Below, in pieces: positions 21,640 through 29,824 of a stretch of 39,129 nt of DNA. Made by a program: the position numbers and the translations under genes. Where the stretch lies: assembly GCF_003668875.1 (NCBI RefSeq), contig NZ_RAWM01000085.1, positions 1 to 39,129 of the forward strand. Reading direction: 5' to 3'. The notes beneath the pieces were generated by a model. It saw nothing but the letters and a program-made list of their open reading frames with translations, was not told the DNA's origin and did not search any database. Source of the stretch: Corallococcus interemptor. Its GTDB lineage: Bacteria > Myxococcota > Myxococcia > Myxococcales > Myxococcaceae. Each line of letters opens with the position of its first letter. The first letter of the stretch is position 1.

Positions 21640-23939
21640 TGCTTCTTCCCCTTGCGGCTCAGGTTGAGGCTCAGGAGGCTGGTGACGCCCAGCAGCGCCG
21701 CCACCACCACGGTCATCTCGCCCACGGTGTCCAGGCCCCGGAAGTCCGTGAGCACGGCGGCGACGACGTTGGGGGAGTGCGCGGCCTTTGCCAGCCGCAC
21801 CGTCTGCGCGCCCACGCGGTCGACATGCAGGTGGGACAGGGCGCTCCAGCTCAGGAGGAAGGCGCTCGCGCCCGCGACGGCGCCCGCCAGGCGGTCGCGT
21901 CCGCGCGGGTTCTGGGCCTCGTCCTGGGCGAGCTTGAGGCGCTCGCGCGGCAGGAGGGCCAGGAGGCCCGCGAAGAGCAGCGTGAAGATGGTCTCCACCA
22001 GCACGGAGGTGAGGGCCACGTCGGGCGCGGCGGCGAAGGCGAACACCATGGCCAGGCTGAAGCCCACGCAGGAGATGAGCAGCACCAGCCGCAGGTGGCC
22101 CTTCGCGCGCAGCGTGGCCAGCGCGGCGGCGGACGCGAAGGCCAGCGCCATCACCAGCGTCACGTCCGCCGGGCCCACCGTGCCCACCGTGAAGCGGTCG
22201 CGCAGCGGCGTCACGCCCAGCACGGTCAGGCCCAAGAGGCCCGTGGGCACCAGCACGGACGCCACGCGGTCGCGCAGGTCGCGCACCTCCTTCTCGTGCA
22301 GCCACGTGGACAGCCGGTCCAGCTGGAGCAGCAGCAGGCGGTAGCCGCGCTCGGCGCCCACGTGGGAGGCGGCGTTCAGCACGCGGGAGAGCGCGGGCGT
22401 CCAGGCGTTGCGCGTGGCGAAGAGCAGCGCGCCCAGGCCCCAGGCCCCCACGGCGAGCAGGTTCTCCGCGCGCGCGTCCAGGTGGTACGCGAGCTCCAGC
22501 GTGGAGGGCTCGCCGCGCATCGTCTCGGCTGCCGCGCGGGCGGGGGTGACGAGGAGTCCCGGGAGCACGCCGCCCAGCAGGATGCTCGCGGCGAGCACGA
22601 CGACGGGGGCCACGAGCAGGGGCGGCGCGGCGGGCGCGGCGGGCGCGGAGGGGCGCGGTCCTCCGAAGAGGCCCCACCACAGGCGCAGCGTGTACGCGAG
22701 CGTCAGGCCCGCGCCCACGACCCCGGCGGCCATGAACGCGGGGCCCTCCTTGGCGAGCGCGTGGAAGAAGACCTCGTCCTTGAAGAAGCCCACGGTGAGG
22801 GGCAGCGCGGACAGCCCCGCCGCGGCGATGGCGCTGGCGCCCGCGAGCACGGGGAGCGCGTGGCGCAGGCCGCCGACCTCCGACAGCTTCTTCTTGCCGG
22901 TGACCTGGGTGACGGCGCCCGCGGTGAGGAACAGGGCGGCCTTGCACGGGGCGTGGGCGGCCACGTAGAGCGGCGCGCCCTCGGAGCCCAGCGCCACCAG
23001 CACCAGCGCGTAGCCGTACTGCGCGATGGTGGAGTACGCGAGCACGCGCTTGAACGGATCCGCCACCAGGGCCATCAGGCTGCCCATGCCCATGGACACG
23101 AAGCCGATGACGAGCAGGCCGTGGCGCACGTCCGTGGCCGGGGCGAACAGCGGGTAGAGGCGCTGGAGGAGGAAGACGCCCGCGGCGACCATGGCGGCCG
23201 AGTGCAGGTACGACGACACGGGCGTGGGCGCGGCCATGGCGCGCGGCAGCCAGAAGTGGAACGGCACCTGCGCGCTCTTGCCCAGCGCGCCCACGGCCAG
23301 GCAGACCAGTGCGCCGGTGGACGCGGGGCTCTGCGCGGCGCGCTCGAAGACGAGCGGCAGGGAGAAGGTGCCGTACTGGAGGCCCAGCGTCATGGCGCCC
23401 GCGAAGAAGACGACGGACGTGGCGCCGGTGAGCACCAGGGACAGGAGCGCGGCGGCGCGGGACTCGGGGTCCTCCCGGTCGAAGCCGATGAGCAGGTAGG
23501 AGATGATGGTGGTGAGGTCCAGCGCCACGAACAGCAGCAGCAGGTCGTCCACGGTGACCAGCAGCACCATGGCGGCCATGAACGCGAGGATGAGCCCCTG
23601 GAAGCGGACTTCATCGCCTGGGGGCCGCTGCTCCTCCGCCAGGTGGTGCGGCATGTACGCGCGCGAGTACAGGACCACGAGCGCGCCAATGGTGAGCGCC
23701 ATCGAGGCATAGAGGCCGGACAGGCCGTCGCGCGTGAACTCCAGCGACAGGCCCCAGGAGGGGGCCCAGGGGAACACGAGGCGCGTGGTCTCCTGCGTCC
23801 ACTCGTAGACCAGCGCCCCCAGCGCGGCGAGCGCGCCCAGTGCGCCCATCCAGGCCGCGGCACCCGGACGCCACCGGCCCGCGACATAGGCAAGCGGCGC
23901 GCACGCCAGGGCCAGGAGGATGGGCAGGAGGAGGGGCAT
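21636..23939 (-). CDS. mrpA: Mrp Na+/H+ antiporter subunit A
   Basis: 767 residues. The NuoL-like antiporter module at about 1-510 contains LLLLFVALDLTTIISYLLIGF (acidic site), GALGKSAQVPFHFWLPRAMAAPTPVSSYLHSAAMV (Lys and pathway histidine), FKRVLAYSTIAQYGYALV and AAPLTVGFFKDE-like loop LPLTVGFFKDEVFFHAL. The C-terminal MbhD/MbhE-like part at about 600-767 carries VTLVMALAFASAAALATLRAKGHLRLVL, PDVALTSVLVETIFTLLF and DFRGLDTVGEMTVV. Relatives commonly have Lys after HSATMV; here it is Ala. ATG at 23939 begins MPLLLPILLALACAP; upstream residues are not family-like. A TAACGT -10-like box is about 14 nt upstream. Confidence 0.95.
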   Translation of the reverse strand: MPLLLPILLALACAPLAYVAGRWRPGAAAWMGALGALAALGALVYEWTQETTRLVFPWAPSWGLSLEFTRDGLSGLYASMALTIGALVVLYSRAYMPHHLAEEQRPPGDEVRFQGLILAFMAAMVLLVTVDDLLLLFVALDLTTIISYLLIGFDREDPESRAAALLSLVLTGATSVVFFAGAMTLGLQYGTFSLPLVFERAAQSPASTGALVCLAVGALGKSAQVPFHFWLPRAMAAPTPVSSYLHSAAMVAAGVFLLQRLYPLFAPATDVRHGLLVIGFVSMGMGSLMALVADPFKRVLAYSTIAQYGYALVLVALGSEGAPLYVAAHAPCKAALFLTAGAVTQVTGKKKLSEVGGLRHALPVLAGASAIAAAGLSALPLTVGFFKDEVFFHALAKEGPAFMAAGVVGAGLTLAYTLRLWWGLFGGPRPSAPAAPAAPPLLVAPVVVLAASILLGGVLPGLLVTPARAAAETMRGEPSTLELAYHLDARAENLLAVGAWGLGALLFATRNAWTPALSRVLNAASHVGAERGYRLLLLQLDRLSTWLHEKEVRDLRDRVASVLVPTGLLGLTVLGVTPLRDRFTVGTVGPADVTLVMALAFASAAALATLRAKGHLRLVLLISCVGFSLAMVFAFAAAPDVALTSVLVETIFTLLFAGLLALLPRERLKLAQDEAQNPRGRDRLAGAVAGASAFLLSWSALSHLHVDRVGAQTVRLAKAAHSPNVVAAVLTDFRGLDTVGEMTVVVAALLGVTSLLSLNLSRKGKKQ

Positions 23940-24059
23940 GGGCGAAGGGCCCACGTTAGGAGTGGCCCGCCGACGCAGGCACACAACCGTCAGCCCCGCG
24001 CGCGGAGCGTCACCCCGAGGTCACTCGAAGCGCTGGGGCCGTGCGCTGGTGGACACAGC

Positions 24060-24674
24060 TCAGGCCAGCAGACCTTCCAGCACGGTGAACAGCCGCTCGC
24101 AGTGCGGAGCCCTGGCACGAACGAGCGCCGGGTCCACCTTCCCCAACAGGTCCGAGCAGTGATGGATCTTGTGGTACTCGCCCTTCTGCGTCGTCTTCGT
24201 CGCGCTCACCAACGCAGGTCCGAGCGCGGTCTTGGGAATGGCCTCCACGTCGGTTGCCCTGGGCAGCCGGCCCACCGCGAAGTTCCTGCCGTAATACTGC
24301 TGGAGCGTCACCAGGTCGGCCATGAGCCAGGCCTCGACGGTCTGCACCATCAAATGGCAGGAGTCCTCCGAAGCATTCCTGGGACGCGTCCACGGATCGC
24401 GTGAAGCAAGATGGGCCCAGGGCCTCATCTTCACGGGTCCTTCTGAGTCCACGAGCAGGATGTTGAACGCGGAAGGATGGTCCTTGAGCGCCTGCTTGAA
24501 GCTCTTGAACGCGGCATCACGCGGACCACACATGACGAACACCCATCGAATGTTACTGCTTCGACCGCGCTCAATCAGGGCACTGAAGAACCTGCTGAAC
24601 CCAGCCCGAAGCCGCTCCTTGCCGTACCGGGTATCTCCTCCGCCCTCGATGTAGAGCCGGATCTCCTTTACCAA
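24060..24674 (-). CDS. DUF4276 (TOPRIM-like) partner protein of an AAA ATPase
   Basis: 204 residues matching DUF4276 along the length: LYIEGGGDTRYGKERLRAGF at about 7-26 with E10 and D14, VMCGPRDAAFKSF at about 48, ILLVDSEGPV at about 72-81 (D76, E78), RPWAHLASRD, CHLMVQTVEAWLMAD at about 106-120 (E114, D120), LQQYYG, LP and VEAIPKTAL. Conserved acidic residues in the first and second motifs recall TOPRIM metal sites, so nuclease activity is plausible. The chosen start is TTG at 24674, preceded by GGGGGGA; it overlaps the ATPase stop by 7 nt, so translation is coupled. Such proteins usually pair with an SMC/OLD-like ATPase, as here. The bases are less G+C-rich than neighbouring operons, suggesting transfer. 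A defence role is inferred from resemblance to ATPase-TOPRIM anti-phage pairs. Confidence 0.82.
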   Translation of the reverse strand: MVKEIRLYIEGGGDTRYGKERLRAGFSRFFSALIERGRSSNIRWVFVMCGPRDAAFKSFKQALKDHPSAFNILLVDSEGPVKMRPWAHLASRDPWTRPRNASEDSCHLMVQTVEAWLMADLVTLQQYYGRNFAVGRLPRATDVEAIPKTALGPALVSATKTTQKGEYHKIHHCSDLLGKVDPALVRARAPHCERLFTVLEGLLA

Positions 24675-25873
24675 CGGTTCCCCCCCAACTCGCCCATCCT
24701 CCACACCTCGCCCAGTCCGTACTTCTTCAACCACTCCGAGAGCTTCGCCTTCTCCAGGCGACGCAGCGTCGTCCCGGTCCCATCCCTTTCGCAGACGACC
24801 ACAGCTTCCGGGACCTCCGACAAGGCCGAAATCAGGGTCTCCGAGTGCGTCGTCACGATGAGTTGCGTACGGGAGCTCGCCTCCACCAGCAGCCGTCCAA
24901 TCTCCGGAAGGATGTCGGGATGCAATCCCAGTTCCGGCTCCTCGATGCAGACCAGGGGCGGCGGCGTGGGGTGGCAGAGGAGCGTCAGCAGGCAGAGATA
25001 CCGCAGGGTTCCATCGGACAGGCGTGTTGCAGGCACGGAGGCGTTCAGCCCCTCCTCCTGGAAAAACACCTGGACGGTCCCTCCTGAAATACGGACTGAG
25101 TAGTCCCTCACACGGGCGTAGAGGAGCTTCAGGTTCTCCAGCAGAACCTTCTTCATGCCCCTGGCTTCCAGGTCGCTGAGGACGAGGCACAGGTTGCTGG
25201 CATCCTCCAGCAAGAAGTCCCCCGGAAGATCCACCCGTTGGGGAAGCCGAGGAGGCGTGTACCGCCCCATGTTCCATTCACGGTGCAGAGAGAAGCGGCT
25301 CAGCAGCGAACTCACGTATGTCAGTTCCGGATACACGTCCTCATCCCGCTTCTGAGAGAGGATGGACTGATCAGAGCTTACCGATTCGCGCTTCAAGACC
25401 CTGCCCAGGCGACCATTGGACGACCCTGGCTGGGCCTCTACCATCTGGCGAGCATTGATGGCGGGCCTGCCCGACTGGTACCGATAGAAGAAATAGGGCT
25501 GAGCCGACTTCTTCTGCGGTCGCTCGTTCTCAATGGATTCGTCGACCAGTTCCAGGCGTTGACCTTCGGAAGTGAATGCCAACTGGTAGCGCAGTGGCAT
25601 GACGCCTTCCGGGTAGTCGAGGACGACCTCCAGGCGCGCAGTGGACGGGCCGGGCTCCGTTCCTCCCTTCCACAACCACTCCGTGACGCCTCCGCCTTCA
25701 CGAATCGGCGCCAGAAGGTTGCCGGGCGTTGCCCGCAGCAGGCCCAGCGCCTCGATGAGGTTGGACTTTCCGGACGCGTTCGGCCCAATCAGGACATTGA
25801 GTGCCCGCAGGGGGAAGGCTTCGGAGGCGGGCCCGAACGAAAGGAGGTTCTGGAGGCGGATGCTGCGCAGCAT
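24668..25873 (-). CDS. AAA_21/OLD-like ABC-type ATPase (putative defence ATPase)
   Basis: 401-residue RecF/SMC-like ATPase. It has the N-terminal strand LRSIRLQNLLSFGP, Walker A GPNASGKS at 30-37, an insertion of about 150 residues, signature-like LSDGTLRYLCLL at 285-296, Walker B PLVCIEEPELGLHP at 306-319 with catalytic Glu, and H-loop TTHSETLI at 341-348. It has no membrane span and no fused TOPRIM nuclease domain; that role appears supplied by the overlapping DUF4276 gene. Sampled G+C is about half at 25321-25380, against about 70% at 26161-26220 in the next gene. A TAGAGT box lies six nt before the ATG. Possible functions are phage sensing or DNA-end/tRNA surveillance; family context only. 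Confidence 0.85.
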   Translation of the reverse strand: MLRSIRLQNLLSFGPASEAFPLRALNVLIGPNASGKSNLIEALGLLRATPGNLLAPIREGGGVTEWLWKGGTEPGPSTARLEVVLDYPEGVMPLRYQLAFTSEGQRLELVDESIENERPQKKSAQPYFFYRYQSGRPAINARQMVEAQPGSSNGRLGRVLKRESVSSDQSILSQKRDEDVYPELTYVSSLLSRFSLHREWNMGRYTPPRLPQRVDLPGDFLLEDASNLCLVLSDLEARGMKKVLLENLKLLYARVRDYSVRISGGTVQVFFQEEGLNASVPATRLSDGTLRYLCLLTLLCHPTPPPLVCIEEPELGLHPDILPEIGRLLVEASSRTQLIVTTHSETLISALSEVPEAVVVCERDGTGTTLRRLEKAKLSEWLKKYGLGEVWRMGELGGNRW

Positions 25874-25917
25874 CCCGCCACTCTACCCGGGACCGGACGA
25901 CGCCGGACTCATTCCGG

Positions 25918-26799
25918 CTACAGCGAGTCCAGCAGCTCCCGGCACTCGCGGCGCCAGTGGAGGGCGGTGGCGGGCACGGGCTGGACTCGCACGGAGCCGT
26001 CCGCGGGGTCTCGCGACAACAGGCGCACCTCTTCCGGGCGCACGTGCTCCAGCAGGTCCGGCGAGTGCGTGGCCAGCACCACCTGCACCGGCGTGCCTCC
26101 GGTGGACTCGCCCCGGGTCATGGCGCGCAGGAGCTCCAGCACCTCGCGCACCAGGCCCGGATGCAGGGCGCGCTCCGGCTCATCCAGCGTGAGCAATTCC
26201 GGCAGCGGGCGCTGGTAGGGCAGCACCAGGAACGCGAGCAGCCACAGCACGCCGTCCGACACGTAGTCGGGGCCGAACCACACGTCCGGGCTCCAGCGGT
26301 CGCGGAAGCGCAGCCGGAAGGAGCGGTCCTCCAGGTCGCGTGACACGTCCACCTCCGACAGCGACGGCACGCGCTTCGCCAGCTCCGTCGAAATCACCTC
26401 GCGCGTGGACATGGGCAGCGCCGCGAAGACGCTCGCGAGGTTGCCGCCCTTGCGCTCCAGCCACGTCGCCTTCGCGGACGAGCCTCCCTCGCGCAGCGCC
26501 TGCATGCTCAAGGCCAGCTGCTGCGTGGAGTGGCCCTGGCCGGGCAGCGTGTCCATCACGCTGAACGGATACTGCACGCGCGTGCGGTCGCCGCGCGCGT
26601 ACGTCCACTCGATGGAGAGCGGGCGGGATTCATCGCGGCGCCAGAAGTCCGAAGGCTCGTACGCGAGCTGGTGTTGCAGCCCCTCCAGCACGGCGGTCTT
26701 CCCCGACGCGGAAGGCCCCACCAGGACGGTCAACGGCTCCAGGGCAAGCTGCACGCGATGCAGACACCGGTAGTGCTCGAAGCGGACGGAGGCAATCAC
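25918..26799 (-). CDS. Second AAA_21-type ATPase, upstream of the ATPase/DUF4276 pair
   Basis: 293 residues with a single ATPase domain: VRFEHYRCLHRVQLALEPLTV, Walker A GPSASGKT at 28-35, signature region YVSDGVLWLLAF at 179-190, Walker B ELLTLDEPERALHP at 201-214, and H-loop ATHSPDLL at 243-250. It belongs to the same broad family as the next gene but is clearly different in sequence and has the high G+C of the host. It ends 44 bp before the second ATPase start. The start is taken as GTG at 26799, which begins the family-typical N-terminus; an ATG at 26838 is the alternative. A TAGGCT box is 7 nt before the GTG, as in leaderless genes. Whether it works with the downstream pair is unknown. 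Confidence 0.8.
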   Translation of the reverse strand: MIASVRFEHYRCLHRVQLALEPLTVLVGPSASGKTAVLEGLQHQLAYEPSDFWRRDESRPLSIEWTYARGDRTRVQYPFSVMDTLPGQGHSTQQLALSMQALREGGSSAKATWLERKGGNLASVFAALPMSTREVISTELAKRVPSLSEVDVSRDLEDRSFRLRFRDRWSPDVWFGPDYVSDGVLWLLAFLVLPYQRPLPELLTLDEPERALHPGLVREVLELLRAMTRGESTGGTPVQVVLATHSPDLLEHVRPEEVRLLSRDPADGSVRVQPVPATALHWRRECRELLDSL

Positions 26800-26872
26800 A
26801 GCCGGGAGCCTAGCGGCCTCCCCCCAGGGGCCGTCCATGGCTCCGCTCGGACCCAGGCCCCCTTCCAGGCGG

Positions 26873-29824
26873 TCAGGCCCGCCCCCCGCGCAGCGCTTTT
26901 CGCAGTACCTGCGCCAGGTGCAGCGGCTTGCGCCCCGTGGCCTGGCGGATCTGCTCCCGGCAGCTGAACCCGTCCGCGATGAGCAGCGTGTCCCCGGCCG
27001 CCTCGCGCACCTTGGGGAGGATGACCCTTTCGCCGCAGGCCTGGGACACGTCGTATTTGTCGCGCTCGTAGCCGAACGCGCCCGCCATGCCGCAGCAGCC
27101 CGAGTCCGGCTTCTCCCAGTCCAGCCCCGTGCGGTCCAGCCACCTTCGCTCATCGTGAAATTTCATCACCGCCTGGTGATGGCAGTGCCCCTGCACCAGC
27201 GCCCTTCCCTCCAGCTTCGGGAGCTCGAAGTCGGGCGCCCGCTTCTGCAACAGCTCGCTCAACACATGCGTCTGCGCCGCCAGCCGCTTCGCGTCCTCGT
27301 CATGGGGGAAGAGGTTGAGCAGTTCGTCGCGGAAGACCGCCGCGCAGCTGGGCTCCAGCACCACGAAGGGGATGCCCGCTCGTATCTCCTCCCGGAAGCG
27401 CGCCAGCGTGTGCCGCAGCAGCGCCTTCGCCGTGTCCAGCATCCCGTAGTCGTAGAGCGGCCGGCCGCAGCAGACGAAGCCCTGCGGCACGCGCACCTGG
27501 AAGCCCGCCGCCTCCAGCACCTCCAGCGCCGCGCAGGCCGTGTCCGGCTGGAAGAAGTTGTTGAAGGTGTCCGGGAAGAGCACCACCGGGCCCCGGTGCC
27601 CTGCCTGCGCATGCCGTCCGCGCACGCGCCGCTGGAAGGACTTCGCGTCGAAGCGGGGAATCTCCCGCGCGGGGTGCACGCCCGCGGCCCACTTCGCCAG
27701 CACGCGCAGCCCCGGCGCGTGCGTGAGGAGGTTCGCCAGCCACGGAGCACGTCCGCCCACGCGCGCCCAGAACATCACCAGGCCAAAGGCATACGCGTGC
27801 CGGGGACGCAGCCGGCCCCGGTAGTGGTGGCTGAGGAACTCCGCCTTGTACGTGGCCATGTCCACGTTCACCGGACAGTCGGACTTGCAGCCCTTGCACG
27901 CCAGGCACAGGTCCAACGCTTCCTTCACAGCCGGGCTCCTCCAGCCCTTGTCCACCACGTCGCCGCGCAGCATCTCGAAGAGCAGGTGCGCGCGGCCTCG
28001 CGTGGAGTGCTTCTCCTCGCGCGTCACCATGTAGCTGGGGCACATGGTGCCGCCCTCGGTGCGCCGGCACTTGCCCACGCCCACGCAGCGCGTGGTGGCG
28101 TGCGAGAAGCTGCCCCCGTCCTCCGGGAAGTGGAAGTGCGTGCGCGGCTCGGCGGGGGCGTAGGCCGGGCCCATGCGCAGGTTCTCATCCAGACGGTACG
28201 GCTCCACCACCTTGCGCGGGTTCATCCCGCCGTCGGGGTCCCACAGCCGCTTGAACTCGCCGAAGGCGCGCACCAGGTCCCCGCCGAACATCCGGGGCAG
28301 CAGCTCCGCGCGGGACTGGCCGTCGCCGTGCTCTCCGGACAGCGAGCCGCCGTGGCGCACCACCAGGTCCGCCGCCTCCTCCACGAAGTGGCGGTAGTGC
28401 GAGGTGCCTTCGCGCGTGCGCAGCTCGAAGCTGATGCGGCAGTGCAGGCAGCCCTGGCCGAAGTGGCCGTAGAGCGACGCCTGGTAGCCGAAGCGGTCCA
28501 GCAGCCCCCGGAAGTCGCGCAGGTACTGGCCCATGTGCTCCGGCGGCACCGCCGAGTCCTCCCACCCGGGCCACGCGTCCGGCTCCCCCGGGATGAACGC
28601 GGTGGCGCCCAGGCCGGACTCGCGCACCTCCCAGATGCGCCCCTCCTGCGCCTTGTCGTCGTAGAGGCGCATGGAGGGCGCGTGGCCTCGCGCCTTCAGC
28701 CGGTCCATCAGCGCGTGCGCCTTCGCGTCCGAATCCTCCTTGGAGTCCCCGCCGAACTCCACCACCAGCCAGCCCTCGCCGTCCGGCAGCATGGGCAGGT
28801 CCTCGACGTGCAGGTGCTTGCGCCGCATCCCGTCGATGAGCTTCGCGTCCATCCCCTCCAGGCCGATGGGCCCCGCCTCCACCACCTCCGGGACGTCATC
28901 GCCGGCGCGGTACACGTCCGGGTAGCCCAGCACCAGCAGGGAGCGGGCCTTCGGCTCGGGCACCAGGTTCAGCGTGGCGTCCAGCACCGTGACGCAGGTG
29001 CCCTCGGTGCCCACCAGGGCTCGCGCGACGTGGAAGCCGTTCTCCGGGAGCAGCTCGTCCAGGTTGTAGCCGGACACGCGGCGGGGGATGCGCGGGTATC
29101 GGGCGCGGATGAGGCCGGCGTAGCGGTCTCGCAGCGCCTTCATGCCCCGGTAGAGCTCGCCCACGCGGCCGGGCTCGCGCATCAGGCGCTCCAGCTCCGC
29201 GTCGGGCGTGAGGCCCACGCGCAGGCGCACGCCGTCGTAGGTGAGGACGTCCAGGGACTCGGTGTTGTCCGCCACGCGGCCGGCCATCTGTGCGTGCACG
29301 CCGCAGGAGTTGTTGCCCAGCATCCCGCCCAGCGTGCAGCGGTTGTGGGTGGCGGGATCCGGGCCGAAGGTGAGGCCGTGGCGCTTCACGGCCTCCGTGC
29401 GGAGCACGTCCAGCACCGTGCCGGGCTGCACGCGGGCGAGCCGCCGTTCGGGGTCGATGTGCAGCACGCGGTTCATGTGCCTTGAGAAGTCCAGCACCAC
29501 GGCCACGTTGCACGTCTGGCCCGCGAGCGCGGTGCCGCCGCCCCGGGACGTGAGGGGCGCGCCGTACTCCCGGCACAGGCGCACCGTCTCCACCACGTCC
29601 TCCACGGTGCGGGGACACACCACGCCCAGCGGCACCTGCCGGTAGTTGGACGCATCCGTGGCGTACAGCGCGCGGTCGCCCGAGTCGAAGCGCACGTCGC
29701 CCCGAAGCCGGCGGCGCAGCGCGCGCTCCAGGCCCGCGACGTCCACGGGCTTCCGCTCACGCGGGGCGGCGGCCGTGCGGGGGCGGCGCACGTGGCGCAG
29801 GGTGTCCAGGAAGGTCGTGGTCAT
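26873..29824 (-). CDS. FAD-linked oxidase fused to Fe-S/CCG oxidoreductase (GlcD-GlcF type)
   Basis: 983 residues. The FAD_binding_4 domain (about 45-270; VCPRTVEDVVETVRLC, PLTSRGGGTALAGQTC, PATHNRCTLGGMLGNNSCG) and the FAD-oxidase C domain (to about 560; GHFGQGCLHCRISF, SGEHGDGQSR) resemble D-lactate/D-2-hydroxyacid dehydrogenases. Then a 4Fe-4S part has CVGVGKC...MCPSYMVTREEKHSTRGRA and CLACKGCKSDCP, and two CCG cysteine motifs follow (FVCCGRPLYDYG; SGCCGMAGAFGYE). All components normally split over GlcD, GlcF or LldE-like subunits are in one chain. It probably oxidises a D-2-hydroxy acid and passes electrons to quinone. The start at 29824 overlaps the enolase-superfamily stop by ATGA, so the two enzymes are coupled; the frame upstream to 30109 is the shadow of that gene. 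Confidence 0.9.
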   Translation of the reverse strand: MTTTFLDTLRHVRRPRTAAAPRERKPVDVAGLERALRRRLRGDVRFDSGDRALYATDASNYRQVPLGVVCPRTVEDVVETVRLCREYGAPLTSRGGGTALAGQTCNVAVVLDFSRHMNRVLHIDPERRLARVQPGTVLDVLRTEAVKRHGLTFGPDPATHNRCTLGGMLGNNSCGVHAQMAGRVADNTESLDVLTYDGVRLRVGLTPDAELERLMREPGRVGELYRGMKALRDRYAGLIRARYPRIPRRVSGYNLDELLPENGFHVARALVGTEGTCVTVLDATLNLVPEPKARSLLVLGYPDVYRAGDDVPEVVEAGPIGLEGMDAKLIDGMRRKHLHVEDLPMLPDGEGWLVVEFGGDSKEDSDAKAHALMDRLKARGHAPSMRLYDDKAQEGRIWEVRESGLGATAFIPGEPDAWPGWEDSAVPPEHMGQYLRDFRGLLDRFGYQASLYGHFGQGCLHCRISFELRTREGTSHYRHFVEEAADLVVRHGGSLSGEHGDGQSRAELLPRMFGGDLVRAFGEFKRLWDPDGGMNPRKVVEPYRLDENLRMGPAYAPAEPRTHFHFPEDGGSFSHATTRCVGVGKCRRTEGGTMCPSYMVTREEKHSTRGRAHLLFEMLRGDVVDKGWRSPAVKEALDLCLACKGCKSDCPVNVDMATYKAEFLSHHYRGRLRPRHAYAFGLVMFWARVGGRAPWLANLLTHAPGLRVLAKWAAGVHPAREIPRFDAKSFQRRVRGRHAQAGHRGPVVLFPDTFNNFFQPDTACAALEVLEAAGFQVRVPQGFVCCGRPLYDYGMLDTAKALLRHTLARFREEIRAGIPFVVLEPSCAAVFRDELLNLFPHDEDAKRLAAQTHVLSELLQKRAPDFELPKLEGRALVQGHCHHQAVMKFHDERRWLDRTGLDWEKPDSGCCGMAGAFGYERDKYDVSQACGERVILPKVREAAGDTLLIADGFSCREQIRQATGRKPLHLAQVLRKALRGGRA

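Noticed and set aside
21621-24404. Long plus-strand open frame (927 codons) opposite the Mrp operon
   Set aside because: It is Arg/His/Gln/Gly-rich low-complexity antisense of mrpA, typical of high-G+C DNA, while the minus strand encodes an unmistakable antiporter.
24675-25277. Longer form of the DUF4276 protein starting inside the ATPase gene
   Set aside because: Upstream residues are the shadow of the ATPase; the family N-terminus begins at the TTG at 24674.
26837-29485. Plus-strand open frame (882 codons) opposite the FAD/Fe-S oxidoreductase
   Set aside because: Composition is antisense-like (HHLARVH, AVHVR repeats) and the minus strand matches a known enzyme along its full length.
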